Source: Angiostrongylus vasorum
Taxonomy: Eukaryota; Nematoda; Chromadorea; Rhabditida; Metastrongylidae
Direction: 5' to 3'
Assembly: GCA_018806985.1 (NCBI GenBank)
Contig: JADANN010000202.1
Coordinates: 1,674,001 to 1,738,000, forward strand
DNA: 64,000 bases
The translations under genes and the position numbers were made by a program. Shown piece after piece: positions 42,301 through 52,800 of the stretch. Within the stretch, counting starts at the first letter, position 1; every line of letters begins with the position of its first letter. The notes under the pieces are model-generated. The model ran no database searches. It was given only the letters and a program-made list of their open reading frames with translations, and was not told where the DNA came from.

Positions 42301-42815
42301 TAACAATCAAAAAACACATTATACGAAGAGGAGAGAGCAATGGCAAGAAAGAGTAACTTGGAAGAACTGTAGAAAGACGGGAAAAGAGGCGTCAAGAACA
42401 CGACACTGGGATGTTTAGTTAGTAGCGCTTATTGACACTTTAATGTCGTGTTAGTTCAAGAAAGCGCAGATAAATGAGCAGAGGTATAGAGAGATCTTTC
42501 TACTTCCCAATCCTTGAGCTGCTCACTAGTATGATTTCGGGCTTGTGTGGTTAAACACTTGTAAAAATAATGAATTAATGGTATAGAATTATTAGTAGCT
42601 ATTGATAATGAAGACGGTGAGTTTATGCACACAACACATCACGAAAATCACGCTAATCATGCTAGAAAACAGATAAACATTGGGTTTTTTTAGTTCATAC
42701 AAGCTGTCTTTATAATAAACGACTTCTAGGACTTTTGGCATTCGATTCACTTCTTCGCCCCCCTCATCCACGCAGGGCTTCGAACTTTTCACGTGTGGAT
42801 CCGACTTCTGCTTGG

Positions 42816-43520
42816 TTCAATCTTTCCGTTGAAATCTCCAACGATGACCTGGAAGAATGTATGGTTTTCTCTGCAGAACTTCTCCAAGTGTATATAGAAC
42901 GTTTCGACTTCTTCTTCGTCATAGTTTGATGTCGGTGAGTAACCATGTCTTTCTTGCTTGCGTGAGCAAATCTTCTATTGAGGACTCAGATGCAAGTGTA
43001 CGTCCATTGTAGGTAGAGATCGTCACCATAGTTCTTCGCGATCCAGGCGGCTTCCATTAGCCCTGAGATTTTACCAGCCTCTCCGTACGCGTCGTACCCG
43101 AGAAGAACGTCCGAGGAACGTCACATAGGGACCCATGAATTAGATTGGAACGAGCATGGTGAGCGACAGTCTGAGTTTATCATGACGACCAAGATCATCG
43201 ATGGTAACTTGCAATTCTGAAAGCCCCACCCTCAACGCTGGGCGTGGGAGTCTCGCAATGGAGAGTACCACAACGAAATATACAACATCATAGTAAATGG
43301 AAGGTTTTGCCGAACCGATGTCGCTGTTGTCCCAAAATTCTACACGGGATCAGACCACCGTCTCCTTCGTGCAAGATTCTATTTCTCTCAGAAAGGAGAA
43401 AAAAACCGCTAAATTCAAAAAAACAAGTCTCGAAACCACCGTAAATTGCGCCTATTCAATTCATTAGTCGGCTGTTGAGAAGATGCCGTTGTCGATAACA
43501 TCGACGAAGAATGCGTCGCT
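42816..43520. pseudogene. RTE endonuclease fragment with internal inversion
   Basis: From 42,816 to about 43,070 the minus strand codes [18 protein letters not shown] and QVIVGDFNG, the middle of the RTE endonuclease including its GDFN motif. From about 43,085 to 43,520 the plus strand continues with PRRTSEERHIGTHELDWNE, YNIIVNGRFCRTDVAVV, then GSDHRLLRARF (the endonuclease SDH motif). The two pieces are adjacent in the protein but inverted in the DNA. The first abuts the inner end of the left arm, so a rearrangement breakpoint passed through this LINE. Confidence 0.85.
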
Positions 43521-44129
43521 GTTTTTACTAATAGTGCTACCTACACAATATACCTAATTAAGTTTCATGTTTTCATAAATCTGTTATGTAATGCTTTACG
43601 TCATTGGTAGTGAAAACTGCTGCCTCCCACTGAACCAATATCCTTTTAATTTGTTGTGTACAAATTTAACTCTATTGTATGGTTGTCACTTAATTGTCCT
43701 GTATTAGGGGATTTAATTACCCGTGTTAATTGCCCAATTTTGCCATTATGAGCTCAGGCACTCACCAGAAGCGCCGTATGGGAGGGCAGAAGAAAAGGGG
43801 GAATATCTACCACATGAATCAGCCAAGAAAATATGTGTACGTGTGATGGTTTTCTGATTTTTTCGACTTCAACCTCACTATGCAGTTCGGATTTTGATAC
43901 GGCTGAAACCGCCCGCTTTTTTAATTTCTAACTTCCGGATAAAAAGGACTTAACAAATCAACCGTATGCTTAATATTTCTGCGCATGCCAGTCAAATCGC
44001 TTTTATTTGTGGCCGATGGTTTCTTTGGTTGCATCCACTGCAAAAACCACGGCCTGCAAAAAAGCAGACCATATTGGGTAGCAGGGATCGATCTACATCT
44101 AACCTTATAACGGATACACCGCCGAGTGA
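43521..44129. other. No recognisable gene
   Basis: Nothing could be assigned, although its right end may belong to the PLE-type fragment that follows. Confidence 0.4.
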
Positions 44130-44295
44130 ATTTCCCCATTCGAGCGGTGTTCCCGCTCTCTGCATTCGATCAGATGGACTACGACCTCCCGCACCAGCGA
44201 CCAGATGTGGAGCATCGACTCGGCTCTTAAGAAGGAGATGGCGCCGAAACCTTAGCCGAATAAAGTCTTTTATACCAACCTCACGTCAGCTCAGT
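44130..44295 (+). mobile_element. PLE-type 3' end with hammerhead-like motif
   Basis: The stretch ends ACTCGGCTCTTAAGAAGG, GCCGAAACC, AGCCGAATAAAG and TATACCAACCTCACGTCAGC, the same layout as the block at 29,786-29,885. No coding is attached. Confidence 0.55.
44214..44262 (+). ncRNA. Hammerhead-like motif with perfect stem I
   Basis: TCGGCT (44,220-44,225) and AGCCGA (44,254-44,259) pair perfectly as stem I. Between them lie CTTAAGA, a GG(A)G/CGCC-type stem II region, GAAA at 44,246-44,249 and CCTT. Core position 5 is T where G is required, so the preserved pairing is a relic or the motif is inactive. Confidence 0.5.
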
Positions 44296-45815
44296 CATGT
44301 AAACAACCCGACCTCCTGCTTTTCACTTGTTCCCCTTGCGTGGCATATAAAGCGAGCATCTTTCTATGCAGATAGTTTTTGCCAGGTCTGGAAACTTGTT
44401 TACGATTTCTAGTGACGATTTAAATAAATGGTCTAACCTTGAAAAATCAGCCTTGTCTGTCAAGGAAAGCATTGCGAGCAAGATAAGGATGAGATTTTCC
44501 ATGTTTTATTCTCATTAATTAGGATCCAACAGTACGGAATTCAAAATCGGAGTAGAGCTCTTCTTGTTCGAAACCATGCCAATTTGAAAAAAGCCATCTG
44601 ATATGAGAGGACAATAAATCTTTTCGTCTACTCGACGTTATTCAGTATTTTCGTTCTTAATCGCTGTGATAAATTGCAGATGGTATGTGGAATTTTATTT
44701 CTAGTAACCATGAAAAATCATGGGGCAGTGCGTATGGTTTTTATTTTATAGGGTATGAAAATGCTTAAATATAAAAAAAGAAAAGTAAACATAAATATAT
44801 TACATATATTACAAATATTGTTAGGGCGCCTATCAACAAATCGAGAGCACTGCCGCTGAGTGGTGGACGATTTCTTTATTAGTAGGAAGGCTGGTTCTTT
44901 TATAGGCTAGTGCAGCTACTTGATTATCACGGGCTTATTAATCACACCTAAATGATACTTTTGGGTAAGTCTTTCGCTCCAGCTGGTGAAAGAAAGGTGA
45001 CTTGAATTTAAAGCACAGAGCTATTTGAAATTCCAGAGAGCGTCGGAAAACATGGTTTTATATTCCGCATACATATGCTAACGAATGCATATTCAACGAT
45101 GGTAAAGAGCTTTTTTTTCCTTTTTTTTCTTCAAAGAGGCATCGTCTATGCTTTGTCGTGTGAACTTAGTCGAAAACGGATTGTTAAAATGTTTGGCTCA
45201 GCGTTTTGCAGTAGACAGGGTGGTTGGATCAATCCTGTTCCCAAGGTCAAACAACCACTCGTCTGTTTCGATCTAGCAAATTGGTTCCAGCCTGCCAAAG
45301 AAAATCTGCCTTCAATCCATGGAGGCCGATAACTGCATGCAGTGAACCTAGAGATGCTCCAGCGGAGCTTTCCAGAATTCCATGGAAAGTGAACTTAACT
45401 GACACTCAACAGCGTTAATGGAGAGAACAAAATTCTATGTTAGGCAGCCGATACCACACGAAATGAGAAAAACCTTCATTGATTGTTATCCAAGACAATG
45501 AAACGAACAAAGGATTTTTTCTGATCCCTGAAGGTATATAAAAAATTAATTGCAGACAGGGGACAAGTTTTTACTGCAAAGTGGATAGCTTTATTACTTA
45601 TTACTACAGCATCTTGACACTACAAATGAGAACTGAATTAAGCTATGTACATTCTTACGAAATGCCCTCTTGTTGAACTGATGTGACGTTTGTATAAGTC
45701 GTTGTTGTCGTTGATATGATTATCAGTTGATGGTAATTTGTTTTTCAACCGATAATCCACGATGCAGCAGTAGGTATTTTGTTAGCTAGCACGTGGTGAA
45801 TAGCAAAACAATTGC
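44296..45815. other. No recognisable gene; weak repeat R2
   Basis: The stretch is mostly AT-rich and unassigned. Part of it (about 45,220-45,330, GGTTGGATCAATCCTG) resembles 12,425-12,530. Confidence 0.35.
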
Positions 45816-45819
45816 TTTG

Positions 45820-45880
45820 AAACCAACCACTATTTAACCTCGGTACTGTAATAATCAACATTTTTTTATATTGTTGAGCG
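45820..45880 (-). mobile_element. PLE-type tail fragment
   Basis: CGGTACTGTAATAATCAACA and TTATATTGTTGAGC match the tail of the element at 46,588-46,792 but stop before its hammerhead. The fragment abuts RTE coding. Confidence 0.6.
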
Positions 45881-46587
45881 CCCACCGAAACATCACCAAT
45901 TACAAAAACCGAGATGATTGCACTCCGACGTCCAGAAGGAGCAGTTACGGCGTCCAGAAAGACAATGGTGGAAATCATCTACGACTACTATTCAGGTTTC
46001 TTCAATACCAATTCCTTCTTCTGTCATGTGAAATAAAGGAGAATGGATATGTCCTTCCACCCGTTCTCCCTTCCGAAATCCGATATGCCATTTCGTCGGT
46101 GAAAAAGTCGAACAGCACAAGGTCCGGACAGGATAAAAATCTGAATACCAGAAGAACCTGCTGCCAGTCCTCTTAAACACACTTGCTCGGCTCTTCACAC
46201 GTTATCTGCCTGAGTGCAAGGTCCCTACTAAATGGAAGACAAGCAACATCGTGATATTGTGCAGGAAGGGTGATCTCCACGATGTCAGCAACTACATCCC
46301 AATCTCCTTGGTGTCTGTCGTTACAAACTTGTCACTCGAGTCACCATAAGCAAGATTGACAGAACACTGGACGAAGGACAACAATGTGAGCAAGCTGGAT
46401 TTCGTAAAGGATTGGATTTAGTACGATTGATCCCATCCACATGATAACAAGACTTAATGGAGTATCGCGAGAGTATAAAAAGACTACTCTGTCTCACGTC
46501 CATCGATTGGAAAAAAGGCTTTTGACTGAGTTGAGATAGAAGCAGTCGTGGGAATCTTGGACAATCAGGGGTCCTTATTCAGTATAT

Positions 46588-46792
46588 GAATCTTGAAACC
46601 GACCGTCATTTAACGTCGGCACTGTAATAATCAACATTTGTTTATATTGTTGAGCTTACACGAGGTTGGAACGAGATGTTTAATCGGCTAACGTTTCGAA
46701 TTCATCGTCTTCATCAGAGCCGACGATCCTTCTCCATGGTCCACCGTTGTTGCTCTTCTCTATGTGGCGTCTTCATCTCGCATCGAAGTGGA
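46588..46792 (-). mobile_element. 205-bp PLE-type insertion with hammerhead, 9-bp TSD
   Basis: TCAGTATAT at 46,579-46,587 and 46,793-46,801 flanks the insertion, which splits the RTE sequence coding QYIKFLREL. On the minus strand the insert contains the hammerhead at 46,684-46,723, then CATCTCGTTCCAACCTCGTG, AAGCTCAACAATATAAACAA and a TGATTATTACAGTGCCGACG end. It has no coding capacity. Related fragments lie at 3,050, 25,200 and 45,820. It can be read as a solo PLE end or a small non-autonomous ribozyme-bearing retroelement. Confidence 0.85.
46684..46723 (-). ncRNA. Hammerhead ribozyme-like motif, perfect stem I and core
   Basis: On the minus strand TCGGCT, CTGATGA, a 13-base stem II region (AGACGATGAATTC), GAAA, CGTT and AGCCGA follow one another without gaps. 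Stem I pairs six of six. The core CTGATGA...GAAA is complete. Stem II pairs only at its base (GA/TC) and is the weak point. The cleavage position would be the T before AGCCGA. Confidence 0.6.
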
Positions 46793-47770
46793 TCAGTATA
46801 TAAAGTTTCTTCGTGAGCTATGCAAATATTTCACAACCGAGATATTACCCTTCTACGACGATATTAACATTGACATCAAAAGAGGGGACAGCCAAGGTGA
46901 AACCATCTCGCCAAAATTCTTCACCGCTACCCTCGAGAACGACGTAAGGACACTGGAATGCGACAACACGGGCATAAAAACTGATGGTCGGCAATTACAA
47001 CATCTTCGCTTTACTGATGGCATCGTTCTTATAACACCACACATTAGCCAGGAGAAACGAATGCTTGCCGATTTGGAGAAAGCCTTCGAAAAAATTTGTC
47101 TTCGACTAAACCTTACGATGTTCAGGGAGGAACAGATTGGTTTCGTATACCCCATTCACGCTCAGTGTAACTATTCTCTCCAAATGCTTTACTTACGTCT
47201 ACCTAGGTCGGGAAATTAACATGACCAACGGCCTAGCTCCAGATACAGTAGAAAGAACAAGGAACACCCGAATCCGTGTTCACCTTTTTCGACTCCACGA
47301 TTCTTCCTATCTTAACGTATGCGTCAGAAGCGTGGTCGCAGTGCAAGCAGGATGGAAGACCACTCAGCGTTATTGAACCCGTAGACGAAAGGACAATGCT
47401 AGGAGTATCCCGTGTCACACAAGTAAGAGAAGGGATCCGAAGCTCCGACTTACGTCAACAATCAAAAATCAAAGATGCCGTTTTGTACGCCAAACAGACG
47501 AAGATAAGGTGGGCCGAGCACGTAATGCGTATGAATGTCAAACGATGGTCAAGAGCCGTTAGTGAGTGGATTCCTTGGGAGTACTGAAGGAAGACCCGAT
47601 GGTGAGAGTCGAAGAGCCTAGAGGAAAGATATGATGCTCAACGACTCCCTAGAGCGAGCAGAACTCACCGAGCTACCCTTGCACGCGACAGGGAGAAATG
47701 AAAGATTTGGTAGCGCCTGCTCGAGTCACTCGACTATGAACGGGAATACAGGTGATACAGGTGACAGGTG

Positions 47771-48334
47771 TGACGTTGAGCTTAATTTTTTTATGTCGGA
47801 AATGATTAAGTATTTGGAGAATTTCGACCGAAAATAAACGAAACCCAGGGCAATTTCATCATTTGGTGGTTCATGCTTGAAGAAAGCTCGAGGGAAAGGT
47901 TTGGTAGTAATGCTTTTGCCTTGCGTTAAATAACCCTTTTTTGGGCAAGCCATATAGCGCATTTAACTTGAAATTGATGTAGACGGAATGTGGTCCTACG
48001 TGTTTAGAAGTGGGTTGATTAGGCGAAAAACTCGGATCCAATTTTAGAAGTTACCACGCACTTTCCGGATGCGCAATTTCTCCTAACACAGTAACTCTTG
48101 CTCTGTATGTCAGAGTTATTGTTTAAAACGTGACAAACAGTGTTGTTTTGTTTTGATCTTTGAAGGAGTAATAGATTTTCGAACTTTTTTCTTTAACTAT
48201 TTTTAATTTCACACCGAATCTTGTTGCAAATAGGAACTAGCTGAATTAAGTTAGCGGAAATTCCAAGCACATCCAAATCTCACCAGTTAAGATATAAGCG
48301 CCGAACTTTTCTGAATCTCATGTATTAATATCTT
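47771..48334. other. No recognisable gene
   Basis: Nothing could be assigned. Confidence 0.4.
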
Positions 48335-48560
48335 CTTAGATTGTTAAGCTATTACGACGTCGATAAAAAATACTTATTCGGATAAGACTTGACGTTTCCG
48401 TCTTCATCTGAGCCAATGATCCGGGTCGATGGTCCAGAGTCGTTTTCTTATCGGTGTGGCATCCTCATCTTCGTATGGAGTAGAATTATTTTCAGTGGAG
48501 CAATGCTCGAATGAGCGAACCTCATCCGGCTGCGCTCCTTTATACAGGACAGATATATTT
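48335..48560 (-). mobile_element. PLE-type end, degenerate
   Basis: On the minus strand GGGTCGATGG-type complement, GGATCATTGGCT, CAGATGAAGACG, GAAACGTC and ATCCGAATAAG keep the family layout. Stem II of the hammerhead has been lost (AGACG runs straight into GAAA) and the core starts CAGATGA. Confidence 0.5.
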
Positions 48561-49305
48561 CTCAAGTGTTAATTTCTTCATGACGTGTTTCTTACTTTGG
48601 AGGGTTTCTGTTGAATTTATAACTAAGAGATTTGCTTGAACAGTGGCCTTTCTAAAATAGCTGTTTTCGCAACTATACAAACAGAGACAGTTATTCAATA
48701 AGCGACTTTAAGCAAAAATCAAGCTGTGTTTTCTATTTTTTTGTGTTCCAACACGGAAATACGGTTCCCAGGCGCATTCCCAGGGTAAAGAGTTTGAAAT
48801 CTCTACTGGTGAAATAATACGCACTCATAGAATTTTGATTTATATGGAAAGCTTTCTCTAGATAGCCACAGCGCAGGTGGATTTGCATAATAATTCTACA
48901 TAAAGTGCTTGTGGTTTTGTGGTGGTTCCCGATAAGTGATCTCTGCGCTTTGTGACTCCTGCCGAAAAATTAGCTCTTCATGACATCGTTTGATTGTGCT
49001 TCCTTAACCTTAGGGACTATTAAGGACCTTAGGAACTGTCCGAGATCGAAAAGTCTACCTAAGACCGAAGGGATGTTACTTGTTGACGAATGACATTAAT
49101 GGAACATTTGAAATTTTGTGTAGAGACGGAACTAAATGTTTTCGGGACTTCTCTGCTATGGTATTTTGTCGGGAACCAATATATTCTTCATAATCGCTGT
49201 AAATGAAACTTTTTAAGTAGTACCGCAAAGATGTAGAGACATTAGCAAAATTTGGCATCTTAGTTGGCCTTCAAAACCGGCGATTACTCTTCGCGGGGCG
49301 TACTA
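48561..49305. other. No recognisable gene
   Basis: Nothing could be assigned. Confidence 0.4.
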
Positions 49306-49309
49306 TCCA

Positions 49310-49435
49310 CCACACTAATCAAGGGCCTTGCTTTGCCTTTCTCTCAGTCAGTATTTTACTCTATCTGTTTCTTTACTGACACCAATCAAATTGTGCTGAA
49401 ATCGCCTGTGGTAAATAAAAGTTAAGAAATTATGA
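49310..49435 (-). repeat. SINE2-related fragment
   Basis: AGGGCCTTGCTTTGCCTTTC, CTCAGTCAGT and GGTAAATAAAAGTTAAG resemble 18,145-18,265. The tRNA-like part at the left (TCTTCGCGGGGCGTACTATC) is too diverged to define boxes. Confidence 0.45.
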
Positions 49436-49439
49436 TTGC

Positions 49440-49865
49440 GCTTTTTTAGTGTACCTATAGAGTCCAGTGGCCGGTTATTCCTGACAATGTAGAAGGGGTT
49501 TCTCCCTTTTGTTCAACATGCTTTTTCTTTGCTTAGTATTCAACCTCAATCTTCTTCTGCAGCTCTCATTGCGGGTGCAATTCTTAAATTTCATAGTTTT
49601 TGGGCATTATATGCAGTGCAAGTAGAATTCCCTTGCGTGATTGTCGACTAATATTGTTAGTTTGCCGCTCATTCTATGGCGAAGTGTTATCGCCAACATT
49701 GAGGTTGTGAATTTGAGAAACCAAACGTGGAAAGTGGAAGCAAACAGCAAGCGAAGCCACTTCTACTGAAGCGAAGAGCAGTTAAACTTTCTTTTGTGCA
49801 AAGCATTTCTCGTCACTACAATTTCAGGGTTGTGCAAAAATATAACAGCGATTGTTTTGCTCGCT
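49440..49865 (+). promoter_or_regulatory. Upstream region of the receptor gene
   Basis: Similarity to 13,530-13,976 starts at GTGTACCTATAGAGTCC and continues in patches to the first exon, so this is the flank that was duplicated with the gene. A TTTCAG at about 49,826 could be a trans- or cis-splice acceptor just before the start codon at 49,866. This is inference from position only. Confidence 0.35.
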
Positions 49866-52800
49866 ATGGATGTCAAGGCGACTCCGGTTATACGAGTGAT
49901 TTGTGCTAGTTTTATTTTTCTTCCTTCACTCATAGGAGCGGGACTCCACTTTACCGTTCTGGCCGCGCTTTACAAGGTAGTTGAGTTATGAAATTAAGAG
50001 GAAAATCGTAATGTTCTAAGTGAAATTTTGAAAATTAAAAAGGTTACAGAGGCATAGTAGAATTTTTCTTAGTTCTTGTTAGATTGACGCTTTTTTTCGT
50101 TTGCTTCTACTATTTATAATAGAATTTGGACTCCTCATTGCATTATTCTCTTTCATCTACTATGACTACAGAAAATACGATGAGGTTTTCACGTGTACCT
50201 AGAGAAACTGCCATGTTTGTGGCACCTGTTGAATCTTCGACCTAACATTGGCGTTAAAAAACTGGAGCTTTGCAGGACTGGCATAAATTTCGTGGCAACT
50301 CCTTTTACTTGTTAATGATACAAGTTATTGGATGCAACATTGTCTCTCTCTTCCTCTTCCTATTTATTGCCTTCCCAATCACACTAACAGGAGTGCAGGT
50401 AGATTTTTCTTAACACAATTTTATTCTCGAATTCATAGTGGAAATTGAGAAATATGTTTACCAGTTTCTTGGTGAATATGCATCTTCTAAGTATTTTTCG
50501 CATACGCTCACAAAACGTTAAGGCAACTGGTAGATATAAAACTAGCTAAGGTAAGTGCCGAGCAAGGGCCTTTGTGGCGCAATGTGTTATGTGCGCCCCC
50601 TCGAAAAGCGAAATCGTGGTTCGATCTGGACAAGTTTTGCGAATATCTCAGCATCGTTGTGGTTGATTTCGCAAAATACCCTGCTGTGAAGATTGTAGTA
50701 GGTATAATCACAATTTTAGACTTTTTGTCTACTGCCTACTCTTTTTTGATGGCAGGGTATATTGCGAAATATAACTTCAACGAAGCTGAGATATTTGCAA
50801 AACTTTGGACCGCAGGTGCCTATGGTGGGGAACGAACGCGCTATTGTCCTTTCCGGGGAGCAAAAGATCGATAGAACTAGCTGAGAGACAGGCGAAACGA
50901 AGGGACCCTGCATGGTGTGGTGGTGAACGCGTTACTCCCCGGAAAGGACAATAGCGCGTTCGTTCCCCCACCATAGGGCACCTGCGGTCCAGAGTTTTGC
51001 AAATATCTCAGCTTAGTTGAAGATTGTAGTAGGATTAGAGAATTGTTCATAATTCCCTTAGCAGTTTGTAATCGACCACTTCCATTTTTTTCTGATCACT
51101 TTGAGCGCGTCTAGAATTTCTCGGCCATCTAATGAAATCCTCAATGGCATGACATAAATGTTTGCAATGACGCAACACGTCTTCTGAAGGTTCAGTGGTG
51201 CCAGAATATGGGTTAAGTTGAACTCTCGATTCATTCCCTCTTAATTTATCACGCTATCCTCTCCCGCACCCAATAGAAAAGTGGTCAAGAGTAGATAACC
51301 ACAAAAAGAAGTTTCTTCGTGGTAAGGTCCTGTTTTTTTCAGTACATGGGCGACAGTTTCACATTTTATTATGGACCACTATTCTTTGAAGGCGTTGCTT
51401 TTAATGGGATGATCTTTTTCTTATTTCTGATCGCAGTCAACAGGCTTACCATATTGGTATTTCAAAGGATTAATGACAAGTTCTTTTCATCAAAAACACC
51501 CTGATGTAAGTCCTTTCTCAGCTTACGAGCCACAACGTTCCTAAGAGTTCCGATTTAACTAGTTTTTCCAAATCGAAAGTGGGAAATGTATTCTGCGTTC
51601 TGACGGTGGTTGCTCAAGCCAAAGCGCAGAAAGACAATTTTAAGCAGCACCTTTGGAGGTAATGAGAACTCCATTTTGCAGCACAACTTCGATAAAAAAC
51701 AAGTGGAGAAAGAAGATAAAGACCATCTCAGTGTTAGAGAACACGATGAAGTCACAACGGTCGCTCTAACTTGACAAATGTTAGACCCCTGAACGAATTT
51801 TTTTAATGGAATGTGGAACTCGATGTGATTTCAGAATTTCGATAGTAACTTGGCTCTACATCTTTGCTATTTTGATAGTCAACCAACTTCTAGGATGCAC
51901 AAAAGTGTTCTCGGAAGAAGGTGAATCGATGTGGAACACTGAGGCTTCTTTAAATGGAGATTACGGTGTAGTTATTAAAAAATGTTAAGCTGTCGAATGT
52001 ATTTCCAGGAACACTGCGTTGATTTTTTTTAAAGAATTATTGTTGTTTCGTTCAGATCTGAGAATTCGGCAACAACAACAACAATTTTTTCAGAACTGTA
52101 CTTTTGGTACGACTGCCCAGATCTGGAGAGTGCTGCGAACCTCTATAATAACGTAAGGGCGTAGCTTTTCCTTCATAGAAGTTGCCACGGAAAAAAGGGT
52201 TAGATTGTGAATGAACCAAGAAAATAACTCGAGATTGATATTATCGCACGCAGAAGTTTAACAACATTTTCAGATCTCGGTAACATTACGTTACGTTATT
52301 TGATAAATACAATTCTAGAAATTTCGATATACAGTGGACATCATACATCTATATTCGACCTTTATTCATCCTGTCTTTCTAAATTTTAAACAATCGAGTC
52401 CCTGTATTCATTGTTGCGCAAACGATGACAGACCAGGTATGGCCTGCGAATTTCACATACTTCCGCTCAAGTATGCACATATTGTATGTTGCAATCCTGA
52501 GAGACCCTCCAGCAAAACAGGACGCATATGGACTATTTCACACAACTTTCACATTCACAACATAAACTAAACTAAGAGCGAAGAGACTGCTTACCACCGA
52601 CGGATTGCTTCATTTTTTTCAAACGCATCAAGTACACATCGATGCAGATTCGTCAGTTTGAACCTTCGTTGTATATCTCTTTGATGAAGAGCAAGGCAGT
52701 TAACTATAGAAGAGGAGGTCGTGTGACGAAAGCAATTCATGAGGGAAAGTAGAGAACAACAATTGTGAAATCGAAGGAGATTAACGCGCTCTCGAAATAA

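Larger units (their letters stand above)
38238..42815. repeat. Inverted repeat, left arm (partner 54,977-63,771)
   Basis: The arm matches the reverse complement of 54,977-56,905 joined to 61,147-63,771. The order from the outer end is: telomeric array, SINE3, hammerhead-like palindrome, SINE1, SINE2, unrecognised frame U2, U1. Several translated stretches are identical over 90 residues between arms (for example 39,576-39,857 and 62,205-62,486). The inner end is at about CTTCTGCTTGG (42,815), where an RTE fragment begins. Confidence 0.95.
45881..47770 (+). pseudogene. RTE LINE, RT half, interrupted by a PLE-type insertion
   Basis: RTE reverse transcriptase coding starts around GAVTASRKTMVEIIYDYYS (45,940). 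It continues through RTLDEGQQCEQAGFRKG (46,360) and IDVKRG-type sequence with GDSQGETISPKFFTATLEN (46,880). The RT active site reads LRFTDGIVLIT (47,010), so the FADD motif is lost. YASEAWSQCKQDGR, KIRWAEHVMRMN and the 3' end ACAGGTGATACAGGTGAC (about 47,760) follow. At 46,588-46,792 the coding is split by a 205-base insertion with a 9-bp target duplication. Other stops and frameshifts confirm that it is dead. Confidence 0.88.

Noticed and set aside
50083..50194. Extra receptor exon with a hydrophobic run (FIIEFGLLIALFSFIYY)
   Set aside because: The frame is open between splice-like sites, but joining the 49,976 and 50,276 exons directly gives a normal first loop and the expected length. The paralogue at 14,110-14,270 does not keep the frame.
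52334..52570. 78-residue frame with several cysteines and histidines in receptor intron 5
   Set aside because: It shows no zinc-finger spacing and lies inside an intron of the receptor gene on the same strand.
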